DNA of 64,000 nt from Liolophura sinensis (GCF_032854445.1 NC_088301.1:7238044-7302043), one strand, 5' to 3'. Shown: positions 1-12,304, numbered from the stretch's first letter. Made by a program: numbers and translations. The notes: generated from the letters alone by a model not told the origin.

Positions 1-109
1 TACTTACATAACGCAATTGTTTATAAATATTGATTTAACATCTATATGTGTAGTGCCTTTGTGGTTTTGAGACGCTGATGAATTGTCAGGTGATGTCAGT
101 CCCATGAAA

Positions 110-480
110 TAAGTGTCTATCATGTCAACGCCATTATAAAGTGTCTATCATGTCAATGCCATTATAAAGTGTCAGAGGTGTCAACATCCTGATGAAATGT
201 CTTAGGTGAAATGTCCGAAATGTGAACACCCTGATGAAATGTCTGTGGTGTCATTGCCCTGATGAAATCTCTGAGGTGTCAACATCCTGATGAAACGCCT
301 TAGGTGTCTACACCATGTTGAAATGTTCGAGGTGTGAACACCCTGATGAAATATCTGTGGTGTCAGTGCCCTGATGAAATGTATGTGGTGTCAGTGCCCT
401 GATGAAATCTCTGAGGTGTCAACACCCTGATGAAATGAATGTGGTGTCTGAGGAAGTATCTGTGTTTCAACTCTGTGATG
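110..480. repeat. Minisatellite, ~50-60 bp degenerate unit
   Basis: Repeated variants of 'ccctgatgaaatgtctg' alternate with 'aggtgtcaacac' or 'tggtgtcagtg'. The block lies in the intron just before the terminal exon at 565. No coding meaning is seen; the short reading frames here are repeat-driven. Confidence 0.85.
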
Positions 481-564
481 TAGTCTGGTATCATGGCATG
501 GGGATGATGATAATGTGGTTTGTATTCATCGACTATCTGATGGGGACCTTTTTTTTTTTTTCAG

Positions 565-763
565 AAAAAATTACAAAGGGTACCAACTGGAGTCTCGGCT
601 GCACTTCCGCATCCATGCGGTGCGTACCCAGCTGAACCTGGTGGAGAATGGTGATGTGTTACCCTGTACCCCGCCTGCAACCCCTAAAGACAAAGCCAGC
701 TCTATGGACTTCTTCACAAATGATGCTTCCACCTCACAACAGGCAGCTGTGCCATCAGAATAG
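565..763 (+). CDS. Terminal exon of an unidentified gene (partial)
   Basis: I do not recognise the protein. A strong acceptor (a long T run followed by CAG, ending at 564) opens a phase-2 frame that reads KNYKGYQLESRLHFRIHAVR and continues for about 65 residues to TAG at 761-763. A poly(A) signal AATAAA follows at 791-796, which is the expected spacing for a 3' terminal exon. The first half of the segment is basic and amphipathic; the tail is rich in Pro, Thr, Ser and acidic residues and looks disordered. Upstream exons lie to the left of the window. Seen: acceptor, open frame, stop, poly(A) signal. Inferred: that it is a real last exon. It could in principle be a chance frame, but the combination of signals makes that unlikely. 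Confidence 0.6.
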
Positions 764-1199
764 AACATCAGACTAACCACTGTATTCTTTAATAAACTTT
801 TTGACTTGTGACAAGGTATCTTCAGAGGTAATTTATGCAAAAATATAATCATTTCATTTTGCACACAGAAATCTGAATGATAATAATTCTTAAATTTTAT
901 CTGTATATAGATTGAATAGATATATATAGATATAGTTGTGTCGAAGTAGGTGAGATGAGAGTGTGAGAGCCCTGAGATAGGTCAAGATGTTTGTGTACAT
1001 GCCTGTGATTCTTGGTCGGAAATATGTCTGCATACATGTATATATAGTATATAGACAGTATATACAGTGCTACTGGATGCTTCTTCACATAGCCTATTGG
1101 GATGCATTCCTATCGTCGGTCTAATTGCCACTGGTGAGAGATTCAGTCTGACCTGCAGAGGACACAATGTGATGTTCCAGTGTTGCAAAAGTTGCATCA

Positions 1200-1580
1200 A
1201 GTCCCGTTAGATGCAAAGATGCTACAGTGCTCACTGATGACTCCACTGACGTCAGGTTTGGTGAAGGCACGATGTGACGTTCCAGTGTTCTAAAAGTTGC
1301 ATCAAGTCTCTAAAGCGAAGATGCTACAGTGCTCATTGATGACTCCACAGACGTCAGGTTTAGTGAAGGCACGATGTGATGTTCCAGTGTTCTAAAAGTT
1401 GCATCAAGTCACTAAAGCGAAGATGCTACAGTGCTCACTGATGACTCCACCGACGTCAGGTTTGGTGAAGGCACGATGTGACGTTCCAGTGTTCTAAAAG
1501 TTGCATCAAGTCACTAAAGCGAAGATGCTACAGTACTCACTGATGACTGCTGGCATCAGGTTTGGTTGAGGTAGTAGCAC
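1200..1580. repeat. Minisatellite, ~108 bp unit, about 3.5 copies
   Basis: The unit runs from 'gcatcaagtc' through 'gcgaagatgctacagtgctc' and 'gacgtcaggtttggtgaagg' to 'gttccagtgttctaaaag'. Copies are nearly identical, so the expansion is recent. Each unit carries a TGACGTCA-like CRE palindrome ('ctgacgtcagg'). Confidence 0.9.
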
Positions 1581-1734
1581 CACTTGTCTCCTACAGTGGT
1601 CAGTGGAACAATACGTCAGTGCAGACTTTGCAAATGAGACTGTTTGAATGTGCAGCAGAGCCTGCAACAGAACTTTGTACAGTGAAGTTCTGTTTGACTT
1701 TGCAGCTTAGCCTTTATGATTATGCAGCATTGTC

Positions 1735-2715
1735 TGTTTGATTGTGCAGCTGCTCTGTGATTGTTCAGCTGAGTATTTGAGTGTGCAGCTGAGTATTTGA
1801 GTGTACAGCTGAGTCTGATTGTTCAGCTGAGCATTTGAGTGTGCAGCTTTGTCTCATGGTGTACATGTAGCTGAGTCTGTTTGATTGTTCAGCGGAGTAT
1901 TTGAGTGTGCAGCTGAGTGTGATTGTTCAGCTGAGTATTTGAGTGTGCAGCTTTGTCTCATGGTGTACATGTAGCTGAGTCTGTTTGATTGTTCAGCGGA
2001 GTATTTGAGTGTACAGCTGAGTGTGATTGTTCAGCTGAGTATTTGAGTGTGCAGCTGAGTGTGATTGTTCAGCTGAGTATTTGAGTGTGCAGCTTTGTCT
2101 CATGGTGTACATGTAGCTGAGTCTGTTTGATTGTTCAGCCGAGTATTTGAGTGTACAGCTGAGTGTGATTGTTCAGCTGAGTATTTGAGTGTGCAGCTGA
2201 GTCTGATTGTTCAGCTGAGTATTTGAGTGTGCAGCTTTGTCTGATTGTGTTCATGTAGCTGAGTCTGTTGATTGTTCAGCCGAGTATTTGAGTGTACAGC
2301 TGAGTCTGATTGTTCAGCTGAGTATTTGAGTGTGCAGCTGAGTCTGATTGTTCAGCTGAGTATTTGAGTGTGCAGCTTTGTCTGATTGTGTTCATGTAGC
2401 TGAGTCTGTTTGATTGTTCAGCTGAGTATTTGAGTGTACAGCTGAGTGTGATTGTTCAGCTGAGTATTTGAGTGTACAGCTGAGTCTGATTGTTCAGCTG
2501 AGTATTTGAGTGTGCAGCTTTGTCTGATTGTGTTCATGTAGCTGAGTCTGTTTGATTGTTCAGCTGAGTATTTGAGTGTACAGCTGAGTGTGATTGTTCA
2601 GCTGAGTATTTGAGTGTACAGCTGAGTCTGATTGTTCAGCTGAGTATTTGAGTGTGCAGCTTTGTCTGATTGTGTACATGTAGCTGAGTCTGTTTGATTG
2701 TTCAGCTGAATCTGT
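1735..2715. repeat. Higher-order tandem array, ~19/38 bp subunits in ~135 bp blocks
   Basis: Alternating subunits 'tgattgttcagctgagt' and 'atttgagtgtgcagct' are punctuated about every 135-145 bp by a 'catgtagctgagtctgttt' segment, giving a satellite-like higher-order organisation with six or so blocks. No protein-coding capacity is evident. Confidence 0.9.
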
Positions 2716-2789
2716 TTCACACATCAGAACATGTTTTATCGAGGATTATAGCATGTTTACGTTTGATTGTATAACAGAACTACATGTAG

Positions 2790-3066
2790 TTTGATTTTGC
2801 AACAGGACCAGTTTTACTCTACAACAGGACCAGTTTGACTCTATGACAGGGCCATTTGACTCTACAACAGGGCCATTTTGACTACGACTGGGCCATTTTG
2901 ACTACAACAGGGCCAGTTTGACTCTACTACACGGCCATTTAGATTGTACAACATTACCAGTTTGACTCTACAACAGGGTCAGTTTGACTCTATGACAGGG
3001 TCAGTTTGACTTCATATCAGGGTCAGTTTGACTCTACAACAGGATCAGTTTGACTCTACAACAGAA
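2790..3066. repeat. Minisatellite, ~22-23 bp unit
   Basis: Repeats of 'tttgactctacaacagg' followed by a variable 'gccag/accag/gtcag'. It follows the preceding array after a ~75 bp gap, so 1.2-3.07 kb is almost wholly tandem repeat. Confidence 0.85.
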
Positions 3067-6000
3067 CCTTGTATAAAGTTATGTATTAGAGCCATTTTTG
3101 TCTGTGTGGCAGAACCATTTTAAATTTGCATGAGGGCGAGTTTTGTTGTGAAAAGAACCACTTGAGTTTAAAGCAGTCCATTTTTAGTGCAACGTTGTCA
3201 GTTGCAGTATGTTGTATGGGTGATTGTGGAAGAGATTCTGCTTGATTGTGAGAATATTCAAGTAGAGATACGTTTAAAGATTTTAATACACTTATATCAT
3301 TCTGTAGATTATTTATGAATATATATGGCATATTCTAATATTTTGTTTGTTTATACACGGAAGTACATGTGTATCAGGGCTGTTATTTTTTTCCTAATAT
3401 GTACATGTACATAAAGGCTGCTTTATAGTGGCTGTTGTTATTTATCCTTCTCAACATATATTCAGGTAAATAGTAAAAAGTGGATGTAAAATAGTTGAAC
3501 ATTCACAGTTCAGTTAGAACTATAAATGCATTGCATTTGCCAATATTATACACTGTTTTAGTTGGGTGCAGATATTACTGATTGGACTTGCTCAGTTTGA
3601 AAGAAGCCCATATACATGTATTCCATGACATTGATACCATCGATAAGTTCATGGATCTGAACCTGAAAAGAAGATTCAGATCTCAAGAACTGCTACTGAA
3701 AATTGTGGAAAATTAAATGTTTGTAGTACCAGTGTTGACTTATTTGAATATCCTCCAAAAATTTGACTTGCCTACAAGTATGTAAATAAATACTAGGTTT
3801 TTATTGTCATGTAAATAATATTTTACGGATAAATCGGTTATATTGATGTCCATGACATTGTGCACATGTATGCATCAGAGATGAGCAATGCCAGTACTCT
3901 GGGTAGAAGTGTATGTGCATGTCGAAACCAAGGTCATGAACCACTGCGATACTGCACTTGTTAAATATGCCAGTAATATCATTCATCATCAAGGGTGTTA
4001 CGTTTTGAATAGACCAATATAATATTGTTTGATCAGAAAAAAAAATATTTCTGTATATTTTGTTGTGTTAGAACACAAAGGATTTTGCCCTTTTTTTTTA
4101 GCTTATTGCTGTAGTGACAGTAGGTTATACTGTTTGTCTGTCTGTTTGGTGGGTGGTTGGTGGATTATACCATGGTTTGTTATGGTATCTTTTAACCTGG
4201 CTGCAATACCACACAGAAGTCTATACTGGAGGATGTCGTAGCTATTGCAAGTTCATGATTGCTATCAAACAAGTGTGACGTGTGGATATAAATAATGCTG
4301 GTACATCATTCCTGAAATGTACATATTGTTCTAAATATCATATTTGTGTCATTCTTCTCGGCTTAGCCTTCAGAAATAATATTGAAGCTGAGTTGGGAAC
4401 AGGGCCAACCAACCAATCTCAGAGCTAATCTTCTGCATGCTTTTAAAGGTTCTACTATTCTGAGATCAGTTTCTAGCATTATGTCCTTGTAACAGCCCAA
4501 TCAGGTAATTACTGTAGCAACACCACTGTGCGGAGGGCGCATGACACAAAAGATGACTTCACGGTACAGCACTAACAGTCAAAGCAGGCAGGAAAGCTTA
4601 TTAGAGGTTTGGTAGACATCTTATGGAGAGCTCAGGTAAATCACAGGCAAGGCCGGTGATCCGTCCACAGTGACTGATCACACCCATACACCCATTGAGC
4701 AGAGTTAGACATAAGTGTGGAATGTTGACGACCAAAAACCCATGTTTCTTGTTAATACTTACCATTACTTAATATTGAAATGATTTGAAAGATAAATACA
4801 ATATCTGAAAGCAGTATATTAGTTATTTAGTCGGAAAACAGCCGTTAGTTGTAAAAGGTGAGGAATAGATACAAACAAGAGTCTTCGCAAAATGCAAACT
4901 GCTTCAAATAAAGATTGGCACTCACATTAAGGGAATTTGGTGAAATCCAATGGAATGTTGGATATTACAAGGTATTTACATTACAAGAGTACATTTACAT
5001 TTATTTGTATATCACTTTTATACCACGAGCTATTATAAGTCCACACCGTAAGGGGTTAGTGAGCTTGGAGTCAGCAATAATAGTACACGTACCAGTGTAT
5101 TGTTTGTTGTATACCGTCAGTTGATCTCAGTTTATAATTATGTGAGCCTTCTGTTTAGATAACACAGGGAAATTAATTATCAAGTTTTTTGTACATTGGA
5201 ACTGTAAAGGGTTGGTATTTAAAAATAAGTTTATTACATGTTATGTTTTTTTTTATCTTAATAGTTACAGAGAAGCTGCTCAAAGAGCTTGCAAGGGCGC
5301 CATTTACTGTACGGTATGTAATAAGCCAGAGCAGAGTCTCGGCTCTGTATGTTAAGACAGAGTCAGAGACAAGCAACCTGTTCCATTTCACCCCCTCTAC
5401 AGAAGGGAGGCAAACGGAACAACCCCTCCGAGTTGGCGTTTAATTTAAAATGGGTATGAATTTTCAAGGGTTAAAGTTGGCGTATATGCATATAAGCAAT
5501 ATTTTTGATTGATTTTTTTGCCTTTCTGAAAGTTCATTGAATGAAAAGTGAACAAGATTTGCATGAGAGTTGTCTTATTCGGACATACCCTTAAGATGAT
5601 ATGCAGGTATATTAAATATATTCCTGTATTTTATTACGTACTTCATTGTTGTGTTTTTTGTTGTTTTTTTTGGTTTGTTTTTTTTTTTTTTTTGTTTTTG
5701 TTTTTTCAATTGTTTAATTACTGTTGAACATTATTGTTGCTTGGACAGTAAAATTTACTATTTCACTGTAAAGAATATGCACTGAGTCAAGTTTATATCA
5801 TTATTGGTGTAGATTGATGGGACAATTCTATGGAGTATTGTCTAGTCAACTGTAGCAACTAATGTCATGTGTATTTTTAGGCGAAAATAAATGTCACAAA
5901 ATGCTACCTTTAGTGCTGAAACATTTTTTTAGAAAAATATCATCCTACCTTCCAAGCAAACGTCAAAACACCTTTTCTAAGAATGGGCGAAGTTTTAGTG

Positions 6001-6924
6001 TTATTATTCTAACTCAGTGAAACAGAAATGCAAGATTTTTACGTGTCATACTGTTTCAAAACTAAAATGTAACTTTATGTAAAACAGACCATGTGAACAA
6101 ACAGATATTGCCAAATGTGTATTTGTTTTCGCGCAATAAAACAATGTTGCATAGGAAGCATACAACTAAAAGGTTTTCTCTACACATCTGTAAATATTTC
6201 AGTACTTCGCCCATACCTAAAATTTCGACCATGGCTTTCTCCTCATTTTGCCTTAGCCTGAGAGGTCTATTGACCTGAAACATTTGGACGTTTTCAGTTG
6301 TATTTGGGAGGTGGAATGATACCAGGGAATGTTTAAGTTTCAGCCAGTAATATTTCATGACCTTTATTTTCCTCTTTTGGACAAGTGTTTAGGACAAGTA
6401 CGGTAGCTGTGACGCTACGAGCCTTTGGGACAGAATGGTAGCATACTCTTCCCTGGGACCTGTTGTTATCACTTTGATTTAGTTTTCGATAATTCAAGAA
6501 TTTTAATGTGGACTATTTAATTTTGGTAACTACATTGTTATAGCTTCATGATCCTTCTTATATCGGATTAGAGCATTCAAAGAAAAGACATATCCACGTC
6601 ACTGGTGTCTAGGTCATCTTCGTCGTCGTCTCAAATATATAATGTATGCATTCTCTTAAACGACTTTGGCTACATTCATGTATCTTTTTCAGAATGGCCG
6701 CTGTTTTCTATAATCCTTCATTTAATTGTATTACATCTGAAACTAGCCACCAGCCAACTTTTATCGAAGTGTTTTTCTGTGTTGGAGAATAATAAACTAT
6801 TTTAATGAATATCTGATTTTTTCCCCAGTGATTTTTGATTTAGGATGTTGATTTTAAAGACAATTTTCTACTCTGCGAATTTAGCAGATTTATTGGCGGG
6901 TGTCTGGATTGAACATACAATTAC
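3067..6924. other. AT-rich intergenic sequence without recognisable genes
   Basis: No frame with splice-site support or recognisable protein similarity was seen on either strand. A long T-rich tract (around 5650-5710) and scattered short frames of under 100 codons are present. Confidence 0.6.
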
Positions 6925-6927
6925 GTG

Positions 6928-7004
6928 ATAATGTTGGCCGCCGTCGTAGAAGTGAAATATTCTTGAATTCGGCGTAAAACATCAATAAAATAAATAAACC
7001 CACC
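6928..7004 (+). mobile_element. SINE 3' fragment (family A)
   Basis: The stretch carries 'ggccgccgtcgt', 'gaaatattcttga' and 'ggcgtaaaacatcaat' followed by AAATAAA repeats. This is the 3' end shared by all family A SINE copies in the window. The tRNA-derived head is absent. Confidence 0.85.
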
Positions 7005-7559
7005 CATTACATTAACTGGCGCTATGTAGGTGAAAGATTCTTGAGGACTACATCGAGCTTAAATGAAAACTGACTCATGTTAAAACGTCTGATGCTCAGA
7101 TGAAAATCTGATTTACGGTGTAACGAAAATTCAAAAAAGTCATATTATAGTTATGGTATAACTGAAACACACTGGAAATGTGACCTCCAACGTTCTGTAA
7201 CATTTTCTCATTGATCCATTATTATACCGACAAAGAATGCATTGAGAAATTTCCAGTTAATAAAAAACTTCAACACTTGTTGACTATTGTACCGTATATA
7301 TTATACTGTCGTCCAAAAGAAACGATTCAAGTTTCGTTTTAACTTGTTTGATTTGGAACTCCATGTGAGAGAAAAGTTTTGGTGGGTTTGACTCAAAAAT
7401 CTGAGTTTTATAATTCAGCTAATTCAACTCCGAAAACTGAGTCATATGACCAGATCAAGTGAGTCATGAAAACTCACCCACTTTTCTGAATTAGCTCAAT
7501 TGTGAAACTAAATAATTGCATATTTTTGATTCATTTGACCCAAGCTTTTCTCTCAGTGA

Positions 7560-7706
7560 ATAATTCTGGTTAAAATGAACAACATGAAAAAAGAAATTAA
7601 CAAATTTAAAACTGTCTTGTTTACTTATATTTGCTTGAGAGAAGTAGATACGAACATGCGACATCATTAGTGTGGTCTTCAGCGAGGGCGGTTGCTTTAT
7701 ACAGAA
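7560..7706. repeat. Dispersed repeat, left copy
   Basis: Shares 'ggttaaa.tgaacaa', 'aatttaaaactgt.ttgttt' and 'tggtcttcagcgag.gc.gttgcttta' in the same order with 8712-8872. The two copies are direct repeats about 1.15 kb apart and flank the family B SINE. Confidence 0.6.
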
Positions 7707-7781
7707 GAAAGGGACTGTCTGTGTGTCCATCTTACTCTCTATTTGTTTATCAATCTGTCTCTCTGTCCATCTGACCGCCCC

Positions 7782-8128
7782 GATAGCACAGTTGGTAGAG
7801 CGTCCGCTTCGGGAGCGGTAGATCCAGGATCAATCCTGGGTCGAGTCACACCTAAGACTTTAAAAAAGTTGTAACTTCCTCGCTTGTGTTCAGCACGAAG
7901 GGGATAGTGCAACAACTGGTTGACCCGTATCAGTATAATGGCTTGGGCGGGGGCGGCTTACTTGCCTTTGGTAAGTCGTCCAAGTGGAAGCAGCACTACA
8001 TAAAAGAGCGATGGGAATCCGTCCTGCGACAAGGAGGCACATTACACACACCATAAGGATTCCTTCGTCGTCATATGACAGAAAAATTGTGAGTACGACG
8101 TTAAACCCCAAGCACTCACTCGCTTTGT
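7782..8128 (+). mobile_element. tRNA-derived SINE, family B (full length)
   Basis: The head is tRNA-like: 'gatagcacagttggtagag' (A-box position) and 'ggatcaatcctgggtcgag' (B-box and T-arm position), with an anticodon-arm-like 'cgcttcgggagcg'. The body differs from family A, and the 3' end is 'gagtacgacgttaaacccca' followed by degenerate CACT repeats. This layout (tRNA head, conserved middle, short-repeat tail) is that of polymerase III SINEs. It is not a functional tRNA gene because the acceptor stem does not close. Confidence 0.85.
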
Positions 8129-8711
8129 CCATCTGTCTCCCTGTGTCTCTGTTTATTTGGTACCAGTATTGCTAGATCCCGGGGGACAACCACAACTTCT
8201 GTCCAGGTGTCTGTCAAACTTCCTGACTCAGATCTTTGCCCGAACGAGTGAAAACTGGATTGGAACCTGTACTTGTGTAAGTGGACTTTCGGCATAGGCC
8301 TTCACCCTTCGATTCAACACCACATTACTTGCTACTCAGGCTATGAAGTAACTTTTTTCCATGATTTGAAAAAAAAAAAGCTTGCATATTTCCTCATGTT
8401 CCATGAAAGGATACACTGCATATAGTCATGGGAATCTCAAATACCAACATTGTTAATGGTTTTTATTCATTTCTCATCTGACATAAACAAATTCGATTCC
8501 GGTTATCATGTCTACAATAATAGCCGACATGCTGACATATTACCCCCGAGAACACTGTTGGTTGAGCTAATTGACATCTGTGCGCTTATTACATCTATAG
8601 TATAATGGTATTATCTCAGGGCAGGCAGAAGCAATTGATGATTGTTAGGCGCGGATGGTGGGGGAGAGGGGGGGAGGGGATTTGGTTACTCCATCCCAGC
8701 CCAACAATTTT

Positions 8712-8872
8712 GGTTAAATTGAACAATTCAATTTAAAAACTGTTGTGTTTACTTCTATATTAGAGATCCTGACATAAATCACAGCCGAGCCATTGGGAAG
8801 CGGACACCAACGGTCGACCTTATTAGCCAGGTGCCTGTATATGGTCTTCAGCGAGGCGTTGCTTTAGACGAA
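8712..8872. repeat. Dispersed repeat, right copy
   Basis: Direct-repeat partner of 7560-7706, diverged, with a central insertion of about 30 bp relative to the left copy. Confidence 0.6.
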
Positions 8873-9606
8873 TGATGCAGCTAGGGATCCTCCAACAGGT
8901 GGGGATCAAGTGGTCACCTTGACACCGGAAGTTCTACACCCTTAAATTGCCGGAGAGGCGTTCTGAGAGATTTCGAATGAATCTTTTTCAGATTGTTCAG
9001 GAAATAACACAGTTTATTAATACATACCACGCAAAACTCAACACACTAATGGATAAACTGAAAAGACATTTGGCCCCAGAACACCTGGTGTTCGAGTTGT
9101 ATGTCCAGCACGGTAGGCTGAGTGGTAGTCTTAAGCTCGGCATACACTAGAGTCACGCAACTCAACTCAGCTGGTCACATGGCGTTTGCCCCAGTCTCGG
9201 ATAGTTTTTACGACATTAACTTGACCGCATACACGCAAAGATTGGAGTACAATTCCAGCCATGTCACGCCGTCATTTCGCACACATGAGCGCTTAGGACT
9301 CGAGTTGTGTTAAGCTTTACATAGCTACCCTAGCACCTCCCTCGTTCTCCCCTAATTTCCTTATACCTGATTATCTATAACTGTCATAAGGTACTATAGT
9401 ATATTTTTTTTCTTTATTGTTAGCTAATGCATAGGATATGTATGGGTCGTCATAAACGAGACTGTGCTGTACTATATAAGACTATACTGAAAAATTGGCA
9501 CACCATAACTGTACGTATATACATATCTTTCTTCTCTTGACCCCCACATTATGCATAGTTGCGACGGATATATATCCTCAGTGGTTATCATCCTGTTTGA
9601 GCTAAT

Positions 9607-9939
9607 TTACATAATATCAGACATACAAGTCCTTACTCCCTCTCCTTCTAGCTGCTGCGGCCATTTCTCGTGAGTCACGGAAGAACACGAGCGATTACGG
9701 AACTCATCGGAATCATCCGAGTCATCCGAATCGTAGAGCGTGTTGCTGGAAGCGGATCGTAACAGACACGTCCTAATCGGGGAATCGTCATCGTCAAAGT
9801 CTGGGCTTTCTCCGGAACAGTCCGTAGATGTTTTGTCAGAGGAACTGCTTAAATCCTTGCTTCTCGTTAGATTTGTCAAAGTCCTCCTGATCTGGTGAAA
9901 CAGACGTCTTAGCAACACGTCATGTTGACGTATAAATAT
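9607..9939 (-). CDS. FAM167-like protein, terminal exon
   Basis: The acceptor 'ttgcctttcag' opens a phase-0 frame of 110 codons ending in TAA at 9607-9609. It begins IFIRQHDVLLRRLFHQIRR, which continues the helix at the end of the exon at 11438. Together they give the pattern AIxWLxxEL...RxQDxxLxRxLxxxR...L, which I match from memory to the conserved core of FAM167A/B (DIORA) proteins. The remaining ~80 residues are Ser/Asp-rich with two acidic runs, lack the vertebrate FAM167 C-terminal motif, and look disordered. FAM167 proteins are small, apparently cytosolic proteins without a known enzymatic activity. A chance open frame of this composition with matching splice phase is unlikely; the family assignment rests on a short segment. 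Confidence 0.6.
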   Translation of the reverse strand: MFIRQHDVLLRRLFHQIRRTLTNLTRSKDLSSSSDKTSTDCSGESPDFDDDDSPIRTCLLRSASSNTLYDSDDSDDSDEFRNRSCSSVTHEKWPQQLEGEGVRTCMSDIM

Positions 9940-10389
9940 CTGAAAGGCAATAGGTATAGTTAATAGCTTACTATGAGAGACAAGGAATTTTGTTGCATGT
10001 CATACATACCAAATATTTCAATATAATCATCTACAAAGTAGGAAATTAGTTAGTCAGCCATATTGGAGTAATATTAACATTGGTTGAAATAGCTCAATTG
10101 TGCCAGTATGGACGCTAAAAGAAGCCGGCAAAAGAACTGTTCAGTACGTAATACTTTCTTGAATACTGACTCATTTAGCTTTTAACAACGTACAGCATAC
10201 ACTGATATTTCAATTTCAACGATAAAGCGTAGTGCCTTTCATTTATTTAAAAGAATAATATCGTTGTTAACATTTCAGTAAAAACAATCTGATGACAACT
10301 GAATTTAATAGGATAGAGTAAGAACAAGGACCGAAATGTATCATTCATTATTACCGCAAAAGCGAACCAACCTGCACAAAGCAGTAACT

Positions 10390-11437
10390 GTGTAGTTCCA
10401 GTTAAGCTGTAACCTGGCAATCCTTTGCTTTTTGTCACCCATGGCCTGACTCATTTGTTACCTACTGAGGCAAACCTTTGCTTTTTGTCACCTATGGCCT
10501 GACTCCTTTGTTACAAACTAAGGCAAGGCTTTGCTTCTTGCTAACTCGACACTAGCTCCCGTGTCAACCACTGTGGCAAACCTTTGCGTTTTGCCACAGT
10601 CACCCATGAGCTGACTCTTTTGTTAGCTACTAGGGCAAAGCTATGCTGTTTGCTAACTCACCAGTGCCTGTGTCAGCCACTGTGGCAAATAATTGCTGTT
10701 TGTTACCCATTAGCTTACTCCTATTTTAGCTACTAAGGCAAAGCTTCGCTTTTTGCCAACTCACCAGCACCTCTGTCAGCAATTGTGGTAAACCTTTGCT
10801 TCTTTTTTTAAACCCATGATCTCACCCCTTTGTTATAGCTACTGAGGCAAAACTTTGCTTCTTGCTAACTCATCAGCACCTCTGTCAGCAACTGTGGCAT
10901 ACCTTTGCTTCTTTCTTTAACCCATGATCTCAACCCTTTGTTAATAGCTACTGACTCACCAGCACCGGTGTTAGCAACTGTGACAAACCTTTGCTTCTTT
11001 CTTTAACCATGATCTCACCCCTTTGTTATAGCTACTGACTCACCAGCACCGGTGTTAGCAACTGTGACCAAAACCTTTGCTTCTTTCTTTAACCCATGAT
11101 CTCACCCCTTTGTTATAGCTACTGACTCACCAGCACCGCTGTTAGCAACTGTGACAAACCTTTGCTTCTTTCTTTAACCTATGATCTCGCCCCTTTGTTA
11201 TCGCTACTGAGTTAAAGCTTTGCTTCTTGCTAACTCACCAGCTCCTGTGTTAGCCACGGTGGCAACCTTTGCGTTTTTGTCACCCACGAACTAATTCCTT
11301 TGTTATAGCTACTGAGTTAAAGTTTTGCTTCTTTCTAACTCATTAGCTCCTATTTTAACCACTGCGTCAAACCTTTGCTTTTCTGTCACCCTTTGTTTTT
11401 TGTTACTGCGGCAAAACTTTGCGTCTTTCTGACTCAC
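10390..11437. repeat. Exon-donor-derived minisatellite, ~60-110 bp units
   Basis: About ten degenerate units contain 'aaacctttgctt', 'ctcacccctttgttatagct' and 'actcaccagcacctctgtca'. The last segment matches the edge of the neighbouring exon, 'gactcaccagctcctgtgtc' at 11431-11450, where 'actcac' is the complement of the splice donor GTGAGT. The array fills most of the intron of the FAM167-like gene and ends exactly at the donor. On the minus strand, many units therefore repeat a G|GTGAGT donor-like site. Confidence 0.8.
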
Positions 11438-11727
11438 CAGCTCCTGTGTCAGCCACTGTATAGCCATGTTGAGGTCATGGACTCTGACGTTGTCGTCATC
11501 GCTCACCGGATTCAGCTGTAAACTGGATCGTCTCTGTTCCACGTGGTCTCCATCTCTACCCCGGGGATCTGCTTGCAAACTGGATCGCCCTCCTCAGGGG
11601 CTGTTGTTGATAGACCTCGTACCGTCGGGGTAAGCGCACCATGAATGGGACGGAGGACGAGTGACGCAAAGGGACCGTCCCTCTCTCCATAGTGCGGGGC
11701 CGGTCGCTGTCATTCATGTAACTTCAG
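11438..11727 (-). CDS. FAM167-like protein, first coding exon (frame break)
   Basis: The acceptor is a pyrimidine-rich stretch ending 'tttttgtag' at 11728. All three frames meet a stop within 25 nt, so the exon begins as 5' UTR. The first ATG is at 11717-11715, in frame after TGA, and gives about 53 residues including VRLPRRYEVYQQQPLRRAIQ before TAG at 11558-11556. The conserved helix HDLNMAIQWLTQEL at the exon end is in a different frame, open from just upstream of 11578 to the donor GTGAGT at 11437. Dropping one base from the CCCCGGGG run near 11560 would join the two frames and give about 204 residues in total, close to the 214 of human FAM167A. The break may be an assembly indel in the homopolymers, a real mutation, or a misread exon. 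Confidence 0.5.
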
Positions 11728-12304
11728 CTACAAAAATAAAACAAGGAAAAAAACACTGTATTCAGCAAATACCGAAATCAAAGCAAATAATTAAAGCTGG
11801 TACAATTAAAATTCAAAGGGGGATTAAAACAAAGCCGGTTGATGCATGGTCTAGATTGCCTTAGATGAAACCTATATATTCATTGAAGAATGATGTTCGT
11901 ATCCTGCCCCTCACGATTTGTTCATGTCAAAAACAAAAAAAAAAAAAAATAATAAAACATTACTACAATGAAAGCCTCTTGTACCAAAGCGCTCAGTATG
12001 TGCACATGGTAAAATCACAACCCTACAGACCCTGTAGGTTTAGCCTTGGCACAGCACGTCTGCTTTTTGCGGAAGTTCATAAGTAATTATGCTGTGGTTA
12101 TCAATGATCATTATAGATGTACAGATTTTGGGTCATTTGGGTAATTTAGCGTAGTGTAAGTACAAATCACAAAATAAGATAAGACTGTTCGTGAATTGTA
12201 ATGTATACATGTATATAGGAGGATTCACCTCGTGGACTGTAGGTACAACGACAAATGAAATGTACTTTTTGCGTCACCGTCATGAAGTACGTTAGTGATC
12301 AGTT

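Noticed and set aside
7782-7860. tRNA gene
   Set aside because: The tRNA-like A and B boxes belong to a SINE head; the acceptor stem does not pair and a SINE body follows.
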